A stretch of DNA of 64,000 nucleotides from Pseudomonas canadensis (lineage in GTDB: Bacteria > Pseudomonadota > Gammaproteobacteria > Pseudomonadales > Pseudomonadaceae), in NCBI RefSeq assembly GCF_000503215.1, contig NZ_KI628539.1, positions 372,001 through 436,000 of the forward strand, given 5' to 3'. This document shows positions 8,796-17,142 of this stretch, piece after piece (within the stretch, counting starts at the first letter, position 1; the number at the start of each line of letters is the position of its first letter). The notes beneath the pieces are model-generated. The model made no database searches. It worked only from the letters and a program-made list of their open reading frames with translations, and was not told where the DNA came from. A program made the translations under genes and the position numbers.

Positions 8796-10082
8796 ATGAC
8801 TCAGCCCACACTTACCCGCAGCTGGGTGGCCTCCGCCAATGGTCACACCGATTTTCCTCTGCAAAACCTGCCGTTGGGCGTGTTCAGCATCAACGGCTCG
8901 GCACCACGCGCTGGCGTGGCGATTGGCGACTCGATCCTGGATCTGCACGCCGCCATCGATGAATTCGACGGTGAAGCCCGTCGCGCCGTCGAAGCGACCG
9001 CCGGAGGCCAACTGAACGCCTTTTTTGAACTGGGCCGCGGCCCGCGCGTGGCCTTGCGCGAGCGCCTGTTGGAACTGCTGGCCGAAGGCAGCAAGCTGCA
9101 CACCCGTGAAGCGCAGGTGCTGCACCGCGCCGCCGATTGCCAGATGCACGTACCGGCGCGGATCAATGACTACACCGACTTCTACGTCGGCATCGAGCAC
9201 GCGCAAAACGTCGGCAAACTGTTTCGTCCCGACAATCCACTGCTGCCCAACTACAAGTACGTGCCGATTGGCTACCATGGCCGTGCTTCGACCATTCGTA
9301 CCTCAGGCACCGACGTGCGCCGCCCCAAAGGCCAGACCCTGCCGGCCGGGCAGACCGAACCTACTTTCGGTCCGTGCGCACGCTTGGACTATGAACTGGA
9401 GCTGGGCATCTGGATCGGCCAGGGCAACGAGATGGGCGATTCGATTGCCATTGGTGACGCGGCCGATCACATCGCCGGTTTCTGCCTGCTCAATGACTGG
9501 TCGGCACGGGATATCCAGGCCTGGGAATACCAGCCGTTGGGGCCGTTCCTGTCGAAAAGCTTCATCACCACCATCTCGCCTTGGGTGGTGACGGCCGAAG
9601 CCCTGGAACCGTTCCGCAAAGCGCAACCGGCGCGCCCTGAGGGCGACCCGCAACCGCTGTCGTATCTGTTGGATAAACGTGACCAGGCCGCAGGTGCCCT
9701 GGACATCGAGCTGGAAGTGCTGCTCACCACCGCCACTATGCGCGAGCAGAACCTGCCGGCCCATCGCCTGGCCTTGAGCAACAGCCTGCATATGTACTGG
9801 ACGGTTGCGCAATTGGTGGCGCACCACAGTGTCAACGGTTGCCAATTGCAGGCAGGCGATCTGTTTGGTTCGGGGACGTTGTCCGGTCCGCAAACCGGTC
9901 AATTCGGCAGCCTGCTGGAAATGACTGAAGGCGGCAAAAAAGCCGTTGAATTGCCGTCCGGCGAAGTGCGTAAGTTCCTTGAAGACGGCGACGAAATCAT
10001 CCTGCGTGCGCGTTGCAACCGTGAAGGCTTTGCCTCCATCGGTTTCGGCGAATGCCGCGGCACCGTGATCGCGGCGCGCTAG
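8796..10082 (+). CDS. fahA: Fumarylacetoacetase
   Basis: A 428-residue fumarylacetoacetate hydrolase (HmgB) cleaving fumarylacetoacetate to fumarate and acetoacetate, the last step of homogentisate catabolism. It has the family's N-terminal SH3-like domain and the catalytic core with NDYTDFYVGIEHAQNVG, the RPKGQTLP segment, FGPCARLDYELELGIWIG (metal ligands) and LNDWSARDIQAWEYQPLGPF. Full length and no disruption. Located between hmgA and maiA, with 12 bases to the next start. The ATG has GGAGATAACCC upstream, overlapping the hmgA stop. Confidence 0.98.
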   Translation: MTQPTLTRSWVASANGHTDFPLQNLPLGVFSINGSAPRAGVAIGDSILDLHAAIDEFDGEARRAVEATAGGQLNAFFELGRGPRVALRERLLELLAEGSKLHTREAQVLHRAADCQMHVPARINDYTDFYVGIEHAQNVGKLFRPDNPLLPNYKYVPIGYHGRASTIRTSGTDVRRPKGQTLPAGQTEPTFGPCARLDYELELGIWIGQGNEMGDSIAIGDAADHIAGFCLLNDWSARDIQAWEYQPLGPFLSKSFITTISPWVVTAEALEPFRKAQPARPEGDPQPLSYLLDKRDQAAGALDIELEVLLTTATMREQNLPAHRLALSNSLHMYWTVAQLVAHHSVNGCQLQAGDLFGSGTLSGPQTGQFGSLLEMTEGGKKAVELPSGEVRKFLEDGDEIILRARCNREGFASIGFGECRGTVIAAR

Positions 10083-10094
10083 GAGGGCAGGGCG

Positions 10095-10730
10095 ATGGAA
10101 CTCTACACCTATTACCGTTCCACTTCGTCGTACCGGGTGCGTATTGCCTTGGCCCTCAAGGGCCTGGATTTCACCGCGGTGCCGGTCAACCTGCTGGTCC
10201 CGGCGGGCGGCGCCCACCGCCAGCCTGAGTACCTGGCGATCAACCCGCAAGGTCGCGTCCCGGCCTTGCGTACCGAGGAGGGCGAACTGTTGATTCAGTC
10301 GCCGGCGATCATCGAATACCTGGATGAACGTTATCCACAGGTGCCGCTGCTCTCCAAAGACCTGGCGACCCGCGCCCATGAGCGCGCGGTAGCCTCGATC
10401 ATTGGCTGCGATATCCATCCGCTGCATAACTCCAGCACCCAGAACTTGCTGCGCCAATGGGGGCATGACGAGACTCAACTGCTGGAGTGGATCGGTCACT
10501 GGATCAGCCAGGGCTTGGGCGCGGTGGAGCAGTTGATCGGCGACCAAGGGTTTTGCTTCGGCGAGCAGCCGGGGTTGGCCGACACCTTCCTGATTCCGCA
10601 ACTGTATGCGGCCGAGCGCTTCAAGGTGCCGCTGGCGGCGTATCCACGCATTGGGCGGGTGGCGGCGTTGGCGGCGCAGCATCCTGCCTTTATCAAGGCC
10701 CACCCCGCCAATCAACCTGACACCCCCTGA
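10095..10730 (+). CDS. maiA: Maleylacetoacetate isomerase (zeta-class GST)
   Basis: A 211-residue zeta-class glutathione transferase catalysing the glutathione-dependent cis-trans isomerisation of maleylacetoacetate to fumarylacetoacetate. The N-terminal glutathione site reads STSSYRVRIALALKG, close to the SSCSWRVRIAL motif of the class but with Tyr for Trp and no Cys. QSPAIIEYLDERYP and the CDIHPLHN segment of the C-terminal domain are also diagnostic. Third gene of the hmg operon with an AGGAGGG site upstream. A REP doublet begins just after its stop. Confidence 0.96.
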   Translation: MELYTYYRSTSSYRVRIALALKGLDFTAVPVNLLVPAGGAHRQPEYLAINPQGRVPALRTEEGELLIQSPAIIEYLDERYPQVPLLSKDLATRAHERAVASIIGCDIHPLHNSSTQNLLRQWGHDETQLLEWIGHWISQGLGAVEQLIGDQGFCFGEQPGLADTFLIPQLYAAERFKVPLAAYPRIGRVAALAAQHPAFIKAHPANQPDTP

Positions 10731-10735
10731 CCCCT

Positions 10736-10822
10736 GTAGGAGCCGGCTTGCCGGCGATAGCGTTATTTCAGTCGATCAATCATTGCCTGATTCACCGCCA
10801 TCGCCGGCAAGCCGGCGCCTAC
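10736..10822. repeat. REP doublet, GCCGGCTTGCCGGCGAT type
   Basis: Two head-to-head copies of a Pseudomonas REP unit starting GTAGGAGCCGGCTTGCC and ending in its reverse complement GCCGGCGCCTAC, separated by a spacer of about 40 bases. Each unit forms its own hairpin and the two can also pair. It sits between maiA and the MFS gene and may stabilise the upstream mRNA end. Confidence 0.85.
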
Positions 10823-10866
10823 ACAGTTGCGCTAGACCATAAAAATAAAATCAAAGGTACCTTGCG

Positions 10867-12234
10867 ATGCACAATCAGATTGCCAGCTTTCGCGCGGCAC
10901 TCGACGCCCGTCCGGTGTCGCGTTATCAGTGGTTGATTCTCTTGTTGCTGGCGCTGCTGCTGGTGACCGACGGCTACGATGCCCAGGTGCTGGGTTACGT
11001 GGTGCCGGCGCTGGCCCAGGATTGGGGGTTGGAGAAGGCTGCATTCGGCCCGGTGTTCAGCGCCAACCTGCTGGGGCTGACCTTGGGGTCGTTGCTGGTC
11101 ACGCCGCTGGCGGATCGGTTCGGCGTGCGGCGCATCCTGCTTGGCTGCGTACTGATCTACGCCACGCTTACGGTGCTGATGGTATTTGCCAATTCGCTGA
11201 ACACGCTGATGGCCGCGCGGTTTATCTGCGGCATCGGCATGGGCGGCGCGATGCCCAGCGCGATGGCTTTGATGTCGGAATACTCGCCGCCGCGCCTGCG
11301 CACGTTGATGGTGACGTTGGCGGCGTGTGGCTTCTCGTTCGGCGGCGCGGCCGGCGGGTTTGTGGCGGCGGGTTTCATTGAAGGCTTCGGGTGGCAGGCG
11401 GTGTTCCTGGCGGGTGGCGTGACGCCGTTGCTGTTGTTCCCGTTTCTGGTGTGGCTGTTGCCGGAATCCTTGCCGCGTTTGCTGCGTGATGCGCCGCCCT
11501 ATGCTCGGCTGCAGAGCGTTACGTCACGCATGCTGCCGGGCTGGCAACCACCGGCAGCGACCGAGGCCAAAAAACCGCAGGAGCAGGGCAGCAAACTGAC
11601 GGTGGTGGAGCTGTTTCGCAACGGCTACGCGCGCCCGACGCTGCTGATCTGGGCGACCTTTTTTGTCAGCTTGATCCTGCTGTATTTCATGATCAGTTGG
11701 TTGCCGTCGCTGCTGTTGGAAAGTGGCTTGGCGTTGAAAGAAGCCAATCTGGTGACTTCGATGTTCCTGTTCGCCGGCACCTTGGGCGCCATCGGCATGG
11801 CCTGGTTCGCCGACCGCTTGAAAAGCAAAGTGCGGCTGTTGTCCGGCGTGCTGGCCGCGGCTGCGGTGTGCACCCTGCTGCTCGGCCTGAACCATGACAA
11901 CCCGCGTTACCTGGTGGCCTGCGTGTTCGCGGCCGGGTTTTGCATCATCGGTGGTCAACTGACCCTCAATGCCTTCGCCAGTAACTTCTACCCGGCACAC
12001 GTGCGCGCCACCGGAACGGGCTGGGCGCTGGGCGTGGGGCGTTTTGGTTCAATCCTGGGGCCGCTGTTTGGCAGTATGTTGCTGGCGATGCATATTCCGG
12101 TGCAGCAGATTTTCTTTTTCTGTGCGATACCGGCGGTGATCGCAGCGTTGTTGATCATTCAGGTGCGTTCGCCGGGTGCTGAAGGACCGAAGAGCCCGCT
12201 GTCTGGGGATATTCTCAAAGCGCCGCAGGCTTAA
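10867..12234 (+). CDS. MFS transporter, aromatic acid:H+ symporter (AAHS) type
   Basis: A 455-residue major-facilitator transporter with 12 predicted membrane helices. The first helix contains DGYDAQVLGYVVPAL, the D-G-x-D signature of the AAHS family (PcaK, BenK, MhpT), and the loop 2-3 motif GSLLVTPLADRFGVRR. Its place downstream of hmgA-fahA-maiA on the same strand suggests import of an aromatic acid feeding homogentisate, such as a hydroxyphenylacetate or homogentisate itself; the substrate is inferred. A REP doublet separates it from maiA. Its stop overlaps the stop of the convergent SirB1-like gene by four bases. Confidence 0.88.
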   Translation: MHNQIASFRAALDARPVSRYQWLILLLLALLLVTDGYDAQVLGYVVPALAQDWGLEKAAFGPVFSANLLGLTLGSLLVTPLADRFGVRRILLGCVLIYATLTVLMVFANSLNTLMAARFICGIGMGGAMPSAMALMSEYSPPRLRTLMVTLAACGFSFGGAAGGFVAAGFIEGFGWQAVFLAGGVTPLLLFPFLVWLLPESLPRLLRDAPPYARLQSVTSRMLPGWQPPAATEAKKPQEQGSKLTVVELFRNGYARPTLLIWATFFVSLILLYFMISWLPSLLLESGLALKEANLVTSMFLFAGTLGAIGMAWFADRLKSKVRLLSGVLAAAAVCTLLLGLNHDNPRYLVACVFAAGFCIIGGQLTLNAFASNFYPAHVRATGTGWALGVGRFGSILGPLFGSMLLAMHIPVQQIFFFCAIPAVIAALLIIQVRSPGAEGPKSPLSGDILKAPQA

Positions 12235-13034
12235 TGCACCACTGAGTTGGGCGGCAGGTGGCCCAGGCGTTCGGTCAGGCGCAGGCGTTGGATCGGATCT
12301 TCGCTGAGCATCAGCGCGTGTTCCAGGTCGAAGCGTTCGGCGTTGGGGCAGTCCAGGCGCTGATACAGGCTGGCACGTGCCAGGTAATCGGCGGCGCTGG
12401 CGTTGCCCAGTTCCAGCACGCGTTCGGCGTCAATCAGGGCTTGGAGTGGGGCGTCGTTGGAAAGGTGCAATTGCCTCAAGTTGCGTGACAACCGTTGCAG
12501 GATCGAACGCGGGTCGGCTGTGTGGAGGTGATCGGCTTGTAACTTGAGGTTGGGGCCGTATTGGCGCTGCAACAGGTCGCGGCAATCGTTCGGGTAGAGG
12601 CGCCGGCCGCCGCAGGGATCCAGCAGGTGATCGGCGCCGGGGACTCTTAAAAGGAAATGGCCGGGGAAATTCACGCCGACCATGGGGATCTCCAGGCGGC
12701 GCGCCAGCTCAAGGGCGATCAGCCCCATGGCCAGGGGTTGCCCGCGTTTGCGCTGCAAGACCTTGTCCAGCAGGGCTGCGGCGGGGCGCAAGGGCGTGAA
12801 TTCATCCTGGGCAAATCCCAGGTCATTCAAGCGCCGCAATAGCGGCTGGCCCAGTTCATCCGCCGGCAACAGCGGCATGCCCAGGCTCACCTGTTGTTGC
12901 AGCAAGGTCAGTTCCTGCAGGATCTGCAAGGGCTTCACGGCCGGATCATGCTCGGCAGCAATCCACAACGCCGCTTCAAACAGCGCGGGTGGGGAGCGTT
13001 CCAGGCAGGCGAAAAAAGCTTTGCGGGGATTCAT
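12231..13034 (-). CDS. SirB1-family / transglutaminase-like protein with TPR-like tail
   Basis: A 267-residue protein of the SirB1 family. The central domain (about 80-170) has the transglutaminase-like segment VLQRKRGQPLAMGLIALELA followed by GVNFPGHFLLRV and DPCGGRRL, where the G-N-FPGHF-L and D-P-GG motifs are the usual family signature. The C-terminal third (SILQRLSRNLRQLHLSNDAP on) looks helical and repeat-like. Biochemical role is not established; related proteins are annotated as transglutaminase-like without proven activity. It is transcribed alone on the minus strand, converging on the MFS gene. Confidence 0.8.
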   Translation of the reverse strand: MNPRKAFFACLERSPPALFEAALWIAAEHDPAVKPLQILQELTLLQQQVSLGMPLLPADELGQPLLRRLNDLGFAQDEFTPLRPAAALLDKVLQRKRGQPLAMGLIALELARRLEIPMVGVNFPGHFLLRVPGADHLLDPCGGRRLYPNDCRDLLQRQYGPNLKLQADHLHTADPRSILQRLSRNLRQLHLSNDAPLQALIDAERVLELGNASAADYLARASLYQRLDCPNAERFDLEHALMLSEDPIQRLRLTERLGHLPPNSVVH

Positions 13035-13221
13035 TGCATTCTCCGGCAGATGCCCCCGTTTTAGCCTTGCTGGGAATTTTCGTCCAGTGGCTTGGGAAAT
13101 ATCCTGCGTGCTTATGTCGCAAGACCTGTGAAATCGGACGGCTTATTCCAGCCTGGTCCGGCACTTTTCTGCCGCAAGCCTATACTTGGCCCACTACCAG
13201 AAGTGATTCGGGAGCTTGACG

Positions 13222-14241
13222 ATGTTTGCTCTCATGCACAGCACCCGCCTTGAATCGCTGCACTTGAGCGTCGACCCGGCCACCGGGCTGAAGGCGGTCA
13301 TCGCCATCCATAACAGCCGCCTGGGGCCTGCCCTCGGTGGCTGTCGCTATCTTTCCTACCCCGACGACGAAAGTGCCGTGGCCGATGCCGCGCGCCTGGC
13401 CCAAGGCATGAGCTACAAGGCGGCCTTGGCCGGTTTGCCGGTGGGCGGGGGCACCGCCGTGATCCTGCGTCCCGGCCACGTAGAAAGCCGTGCCGCATTA
13501 TTTGAAGCCTTTGGTCGATGCGTTGAGCAACTCGACGGCCGTTACATCACCGCCGTCGACAGTGGTACTTCAGTGGCGGACATGGATTGCATCGCCCAGC
13601 ATACCCGCTATGTCACCAGCACCACCGCCGCAGGCGACCCATCGCCCCATGCCGCCATGGGCGTGTTCGCCGGCATCCGTACCACCGCCATGGCGCGCCT
13701 GGGCAGCGACAACCTCGAAGGCCTGCGCGTGGCCATCCAAGGGCTGGGAAATGTGGGCTACGCCTTGGCCGAACAACTGCATGCCGCCGGAGCCGAACTG
13801 CTGGTAAGCGACATCGACCACGGCAAGGTGCAACTGGCCATGGAGCAGTTGGGGGCGCACCCCATCGCCAACGACGCGTTACTGAGCACGCCGTGCGACA
13901 TCCTTGCGCCTTGTGGCCTCGGCGCCGTGTTCAACCGCCAGAGCGTCGGCCAATTGCGTTGCGCCGCTGTGGCCGGTTCTGCCAGTGCGCAATTGACTCA
14001 TCTGGACAACGCGGATCAATTGGAGGCACGCGGCATCCTCTACGCCCCCGACTACGTGATCAACTCCGGTGGCCTGATCTACGTCGCGCTGAAGCACGGC
14101 GGAGCGGAACTGCCAACGATTACCGCGCACCTGTCCAACATTGGCACGCGCCTCACCGAGATCTTCGCTCACGCCCAGGCGGAAAAACGCTCACCCGCAC
14201 GGGTGGCGGATGAGCTGGCCGAGCGTTTGCTGTACCGCTGA
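13222..14241 (+). CDS. Leu/Phe/Val dehydrogenase family protein with altered catalytic lysine
   Basis: A 339-residue member of the Glu/Leu/Phe/Val dehydrogenase family, which oxidatively deaminates branched-chain or aromatic amino acids with NAD+. The dimerisation/substrate domain (about 1-140) and Rossmann domain (GLGNVG near 175-180) are complete. The substrate-binding lysine is present (K66 in MSYKAALAG). The second lysine, normally in GGGKAVI and catalytic in leucine dehydrogenase, is threonine here (T78, codon ACC at 13453). The length and the rest of the protein look intact, so either activity is reduced or the role has changed. ATG 13222 has GGGAG seven bases upstream; TTG 13216 is rejected. 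Confidence 0.88.
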   Translation: MFALMHSTRLESLHLSVDPATGLKAVIAIHNSRLGPALGGCRYLSYPDDESAVADAARLAQGMSYKAALAGLPVGGGTAVILRPGHVESRAALFEAFGRCVEQLDGRYITAVDSGTSVADMDCIAQHTRYVTSTTAAGDPSPHAAMGVFAGIRTTAMARLGSDNLEGLRVAIQGLGNVGYALAEQLHAAGAELLVSDIDHGKVQLAMEQLGAHPIANDALLSTPCDILAPCGLGAVFNRQSVGQLRCAAVAGSASAQLTHLDNADQLEARGILYAPDYVINSGGLIYVALKHGGAELPTITAHLSNIGTRLTEIFAHAQAEKRSPARVADELAERLLYR

Positions 14242-14249
14242 TACACCGA

Positions 14250-15557
14250 TCAGAGTTGATACTTCTCACGCACCAGTGAGCCGACCCCCATGCGGTCCAG
14301 AATGTGCATCGGACACAGGAGCGTGACGCGGACGGTCCCCGGCAGCCGACTGATTTCAATCGAGCCGTTAAGCGTTGCGCGGTTGCGCACCTCATCCATC
14401 GACAGGCCCGTGACGGCCGCTGCGCGCTCCAGGCCGTTTTCCGTCGCTAAGTTGAGGTCGGCGCCACTGCCGATAAAAGTAATGGGTCCGTTGTCTTCTA
14501 TCTCGAACTGCCCCCAGCGCTCGCCCAATGCCTTGACATGCAACCGTTGCTCGGCAGTCATCGGACGAGCCATGGGCGGCAGGTCATCAAGGTTTTGCAG
14601 CAGGATCGGGCCGTCGAGTGACAACCCCTTGATCACATGGGCGGTCAGTTCGGTTTCACCCGATACATCGGTGGCATGCCCGGCAATTTCGCCGTTGCCT
14701 TGCTGGGCGTGCATATCGCCCATGTAAACCCCGGCGCCGGGGACTCTCACCGGGCAAATCAGCACGCAACCTTCACGTACCGAGTTAGTGTCCATATGCC
14801 CGTCGGTTTTCGCGGCATGCAGTTGGTCATGGGTCATGCCGTAGCGATGGGGCGCGCCGACTAGGTACTGACCGAAGTCGGCACAGTTGTGGGAGTCCGG
14901 CAGATCCCGTGAAGGCGTGGTGCCAATATTGCCCAGGAACGGCCGCATGTGCGCGGCAAGGCCGGGGATATCGGCGCGGGCCAGGGATAGAATCGAATGC
15001 TGGGCGGACATCTCCGGCAACGCCGCCATATCCGGTGCCTGGCCGGCGAGGCGGTCGGCTACCAACTGGTTCACGGTCAGGCTCAGCTGGTGCTCGGCAT
15101 CGAACACGATGACGTAGCCATGGCTGAAACGAAATGCGCTGACCTCCGCCCCGCAGGCGTTGCAACGAATGGCGTCGGCGCCGATGCCGTCGACATGGCT
15201 GGCGGGATGCTCCTGCCCACAGTTGGAACAGAACTTGGCGACAAAGGGATCGCCATGATAACGCCCCTCAACAAAACGCATGACACCGGACGAAGTGGCC
15301 AGAGACGTCACGCGCATGCGTTTAATCTTCAGGGCCACGGCGTCACCGACCTCTGCGCCGGCGATGAATACGGGTTGAGTCACCTCATGGCCACCCTCAA
15401 ATGCGGGCGTGATCATTGGGCCCCAACACCCCGGCGGAGTACCGGTGATAAGCGTGCCGCCATCGGCGAGCGGGCCGAGCATCTTCTGGCTGGGGCCGAT
15501 GAGGCCATTGGTGTAGGTGTTGACGATCAGGCGATCAACCGGTGCTGAGTGGTGCAT
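14250..15557 (-). CDS. Acetamidase/formamidase family protein with inserted zinc-ribbon cysteines
   Basis: A 435-residue FmdA/AmdA-family amidohydrolase, which releases ammonia from formamide, acetamide or related amides. Family features include the N-terminal beta-rich region (GPMITPAFEGGHEV), the GNIGTTPSRDLPDSHNCADF segment and GCVLICPVRVPGAGVYMGDM with D-M-H-A. It also carries two Cys pairs (C110/C113 and C132/C135: CSNC and CNAC) about 18 residues apart, which look like a zinc-ribbon insertion; I do not regard this as universal in the family. It converges on the dehydrogenase gene with eight bases between stops. An inverted repeat lies 26 bases upstream of its start. Confidence 0.88.
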   Translation of the reverse strand: MHHSAPVDRLIVNTYTNGLIGPSQKMLGPLADGGTLITGTPPGCWGPMITPAFEGGHEVTQPVFIAGAEVGDAVALKIKRMRVTSLATSSGVMRFVEGRYHGDPFVAKFCSNCGQEHPASHVDGIGADAIRCNACGAEVSAFRFSHGYVIVFDAEHQLSLTVNQLVADRLAGQAPDMAALPEMSAQHSILSLARADIPGLAAHMRPFLGNIGTTPSRDLPDSHNCADFGQYLVGAPHRYGMTHDQLHAAKTDGHMDTNSVREGCVLICPVRVPGAGVYMGDMHAQQGNGEIAGHATDVSGETELTAHVIKGLSLDGPILLQNLDDLPPMARPMTAEQRLHVKALGERWGQFEIEDNGPITFIGSGADLNLATENGLERAAAVTGLSMDEVRNRATLNGSIEISRLPGTVRVTLLCPMHILDRMGVGSLVREKYQL

Positions 15558-15582
15558 TTTTATTCTCCGGGTCCTATGTGAT

Positions 15583-15621
15583 TGAACCTTCGGTCACGGC
15601 GTATTGATCAGGGAAGGTTCA
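15583..15621. promoter_or_regulatory. Inverted repeat upstream of the acetamidase/formamidase gene
   Basis: Nine-base perfect arms TGAACCTTC (15583-15591) and GAAGGTTCA (15613-15621) are separated by 21 bases. The pair sits 26 bases before the minus-strand start at 15557. It could be an operator with widely spaced half-sites or a leader hairpin. There is no linked regulator gene to name. The remainder of the region up to the dienelactone hydrolase start at 15805 shows nothing I can identify. Confidence 0.4.
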
Positions 15622-15804
15622 GGCAGGCCCAGTAGACCGGTGTTTTGTATCCCGAATATGTCGCGCGGGTGCGCTAATACACAGTGGTACATAACGATGG
15701 GAGAGGAGGGTTTGTAACTGCAAAAATCCTGATAGGGTTCTGTGGGCTGGCGCTTTGAGGTGCTTGCTCAGCTATCGTTTTCATACTTGCTGCGGAGAAT
15801 ATTC

Positions 15805-16518
15805 ATGTCCAATCAAGCAACAGCGCATTCCGTAACGTTCAAGCGTCCGGACGGCGCCGAGGTCAATGGCTACCTGGCCAGCCCGGCTGTGCTGGAAGGG
15901 GCGCCGGCCATCGTATTGATTCAAGAGTGGTGGGGGCTGAACGAGCAGATCAAGGGCGTGGCCATCCGCCTGGCCGAGTGCGGTTACCGGGTGCTGGTGC
16001 CGGACCTTTATCGCGGCGCCTCGACCGTGGAAGAGGAAGAAGCCCATCACCTGATGGACAGCCTGGATTTTGGCGATGCGGTATCCCAGGACATCAAGGG
16101 CGCGGTGCGCTACCTGCAGGCCGACTCGCAAAAAGTGGGCGTGACCGGCTACTGCATGGGCGGGGCGTTGACGCTGTTGGCGCTCAATGCAATTCCGGAG
16201 CTGGCTGCGGGTGTGGTCTGGTATGGCTTCCCACCGCTTGAATATCTGGATGCGGCAAAAATCAAAGCACCGCTGATTGGCCATTGGGGCACACAGGATG
16301 CTTTTTTCAATATCGACACTGTCGCGGAGCTGGAGTCAACGCTGCACGCGGCAGGTGTGGACGCTACCTTCTACCGTTACCTGGCGCGCCATGCCTTTGC
16401 CAACGAAACAGCGACCGGCAACGGCCGTATCCCCGACACGCAATACGACGCCGCATGGTCGCAACTGGCGTGGGACCGCACGTTGACCTTCTTCGGCAAA
16501 ACCCTGTGGCAGGCGTAA
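15805..16518 (+). CDS. Dienelactone hydrolase family protein
   Basis: A 237-residue alpha/beta hydrolase of the dienelactone hydrolase family. The catalytic triad is visible: C117 in GYCMGG, D165 in HWGTQDAFF and H196 in RHAFAN. E41 in IQEWWGLNEQIK matches the glutamate that tunes the cysteine nucleophile. Cytoplasmic, no signal peptide. Family members open the lactone ring in chlorocatechol pathways, but many act on other esters, and no chlorocatechol genes are here. ATG 15805 follows GCGGAGAAT and is preferred over an in-frame upstream start at 15742 that lacks homologous sequence. Confidence 0.9.
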   Translation: MSNQATAHSVTFKRPDGAEVNGYLASPAVLEGAPAIVLIQEWWGLNEQIKGVAIRLAECGYRVLVPDLYRGASTVEEEEAHHLMDSLDFGDAVSQDIKGAVRYLQADSQKVGVTGYCMGGALTLLALNAIPELAAGVVWYGFPPLEYLDAAKIKAPLIGHWGTQDAFFNIDTVAELESTLHAAGVDATFYRYLARHAFANETATGNGRIPDTQYDAAWSQLAWDRTLTFFGKTLWQA

Positions 16519-16607
16519 GGTGTAAATAGCTTTCGGTAAAACGATGAGTTGCCGGTCTGCCTGAACCTGTTGGTTCACCCTGAATCAACGGAGGCGGGCC
16601 GGCCTCC

Positions 16608-16868
16608 TTACTCTGCCTCTGGCTGCCCGATCTCGGCCAGGGCGCTGGCGTTGTTCTTGAACGCTGCTGCAAAGGCGGCGCGGTTCTTGGCCATGAAAAT
16701 ACCGGCGTCTTCTGCCTGCTTTTCAGTCAAGCCTTCCACGTTTTTCAACAGGACATCCATCAGAGACTCTGCCAGTTCAAGCATCTGGTCGTGTGCGTCG
16801 GCAAGTTTGCGATCCACGAATGTAGTCTCCAAGTCGCGGGTACTGCGATACAGGGTTTCAACAGCCAT
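16608..16868 (-). CDS. yebG: YebG-family SOS-inducible DNA damage response protein
   Basis: An 86-residue protein matching E. coli YebG in layout: MAVE start, a Y-R/S-x-R-D strand, then the helix ADAHDQMLELAESLMDVLL (compare ADAYDKMLDTADLLDTWL in YebG), a middle KQAEDAGIFMAKNR helix and an acidic end. YebG is induced by DNA damage under LexA control; its molecular role is poorly known. The assignment is strongly supported by a near-perfect LexA box 70 bases upstream of the start. ATG 16868 has a GAGG site. A GC-rich inverted repeat just after the stop (about 16590-16607) could act as a weak terminator but lacks a T run. Confidence 0.85.
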   Translation of the reverse strand: MAVETLYRSTRDLETTFVDRKLADAHDQMLELAESLMDVLLKNVEGLTEKQAEDAGIFMAKNRAAFAAAFKNNASALAEIGQPEAE

Positions 16869-16937
16869 TTTTTGGCCTCGTCATCAGGGTGCAGTAGTGA
16901 AGGGGAGTAGCCCTTGTGTTCGGGTGCTTCTGGATAG

Positions 16938-16953
16938 CTGTATTTATATACAG
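16938..16953 (-). promoter_or_regulatory. LexA (SOS) box of yebG
   Basis: CTGTATTTATATACAG fits the CTGT-N8-ACAG LexA consensus perfectly, with an A/T-only centre as in strong E. coli sites. Read on the minus strand it overlaps a plausible -10 (TATAAA) sixteen bases after TTGGCT, so LexA binding would block yebG transcription. The rest of the region to psiE (16954-17142) shows no other clear signal; I looked for a Pho box and found no convincing one. Confidence 0.88.
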
Positions 16954-17142
16954 TAAAAAGGTTAAGCCAAACCATCGAGTTTGGATAGCAGTTTTTTAAT
17001 GTAGCCCGTAAATACAGGTTTGGAGTGCCTCATGTCACCCCGCCACCATCTCATACCTGCCCCTGGCCTTTTTTCTGCATGCAGAACAACCGTCACGTCC
17101 AACCCGCATTATCCGGTCGAGTCGACCTAAGGAAGCATCATC

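Noticed and set aside
16869..17142. Pho box upstream of psiE
   Set aside because: I looked for two CTGTCAT-like direct repeats and found only one poor partial match (CTCATGTCAC), so phosphate control is not shown by sequence.
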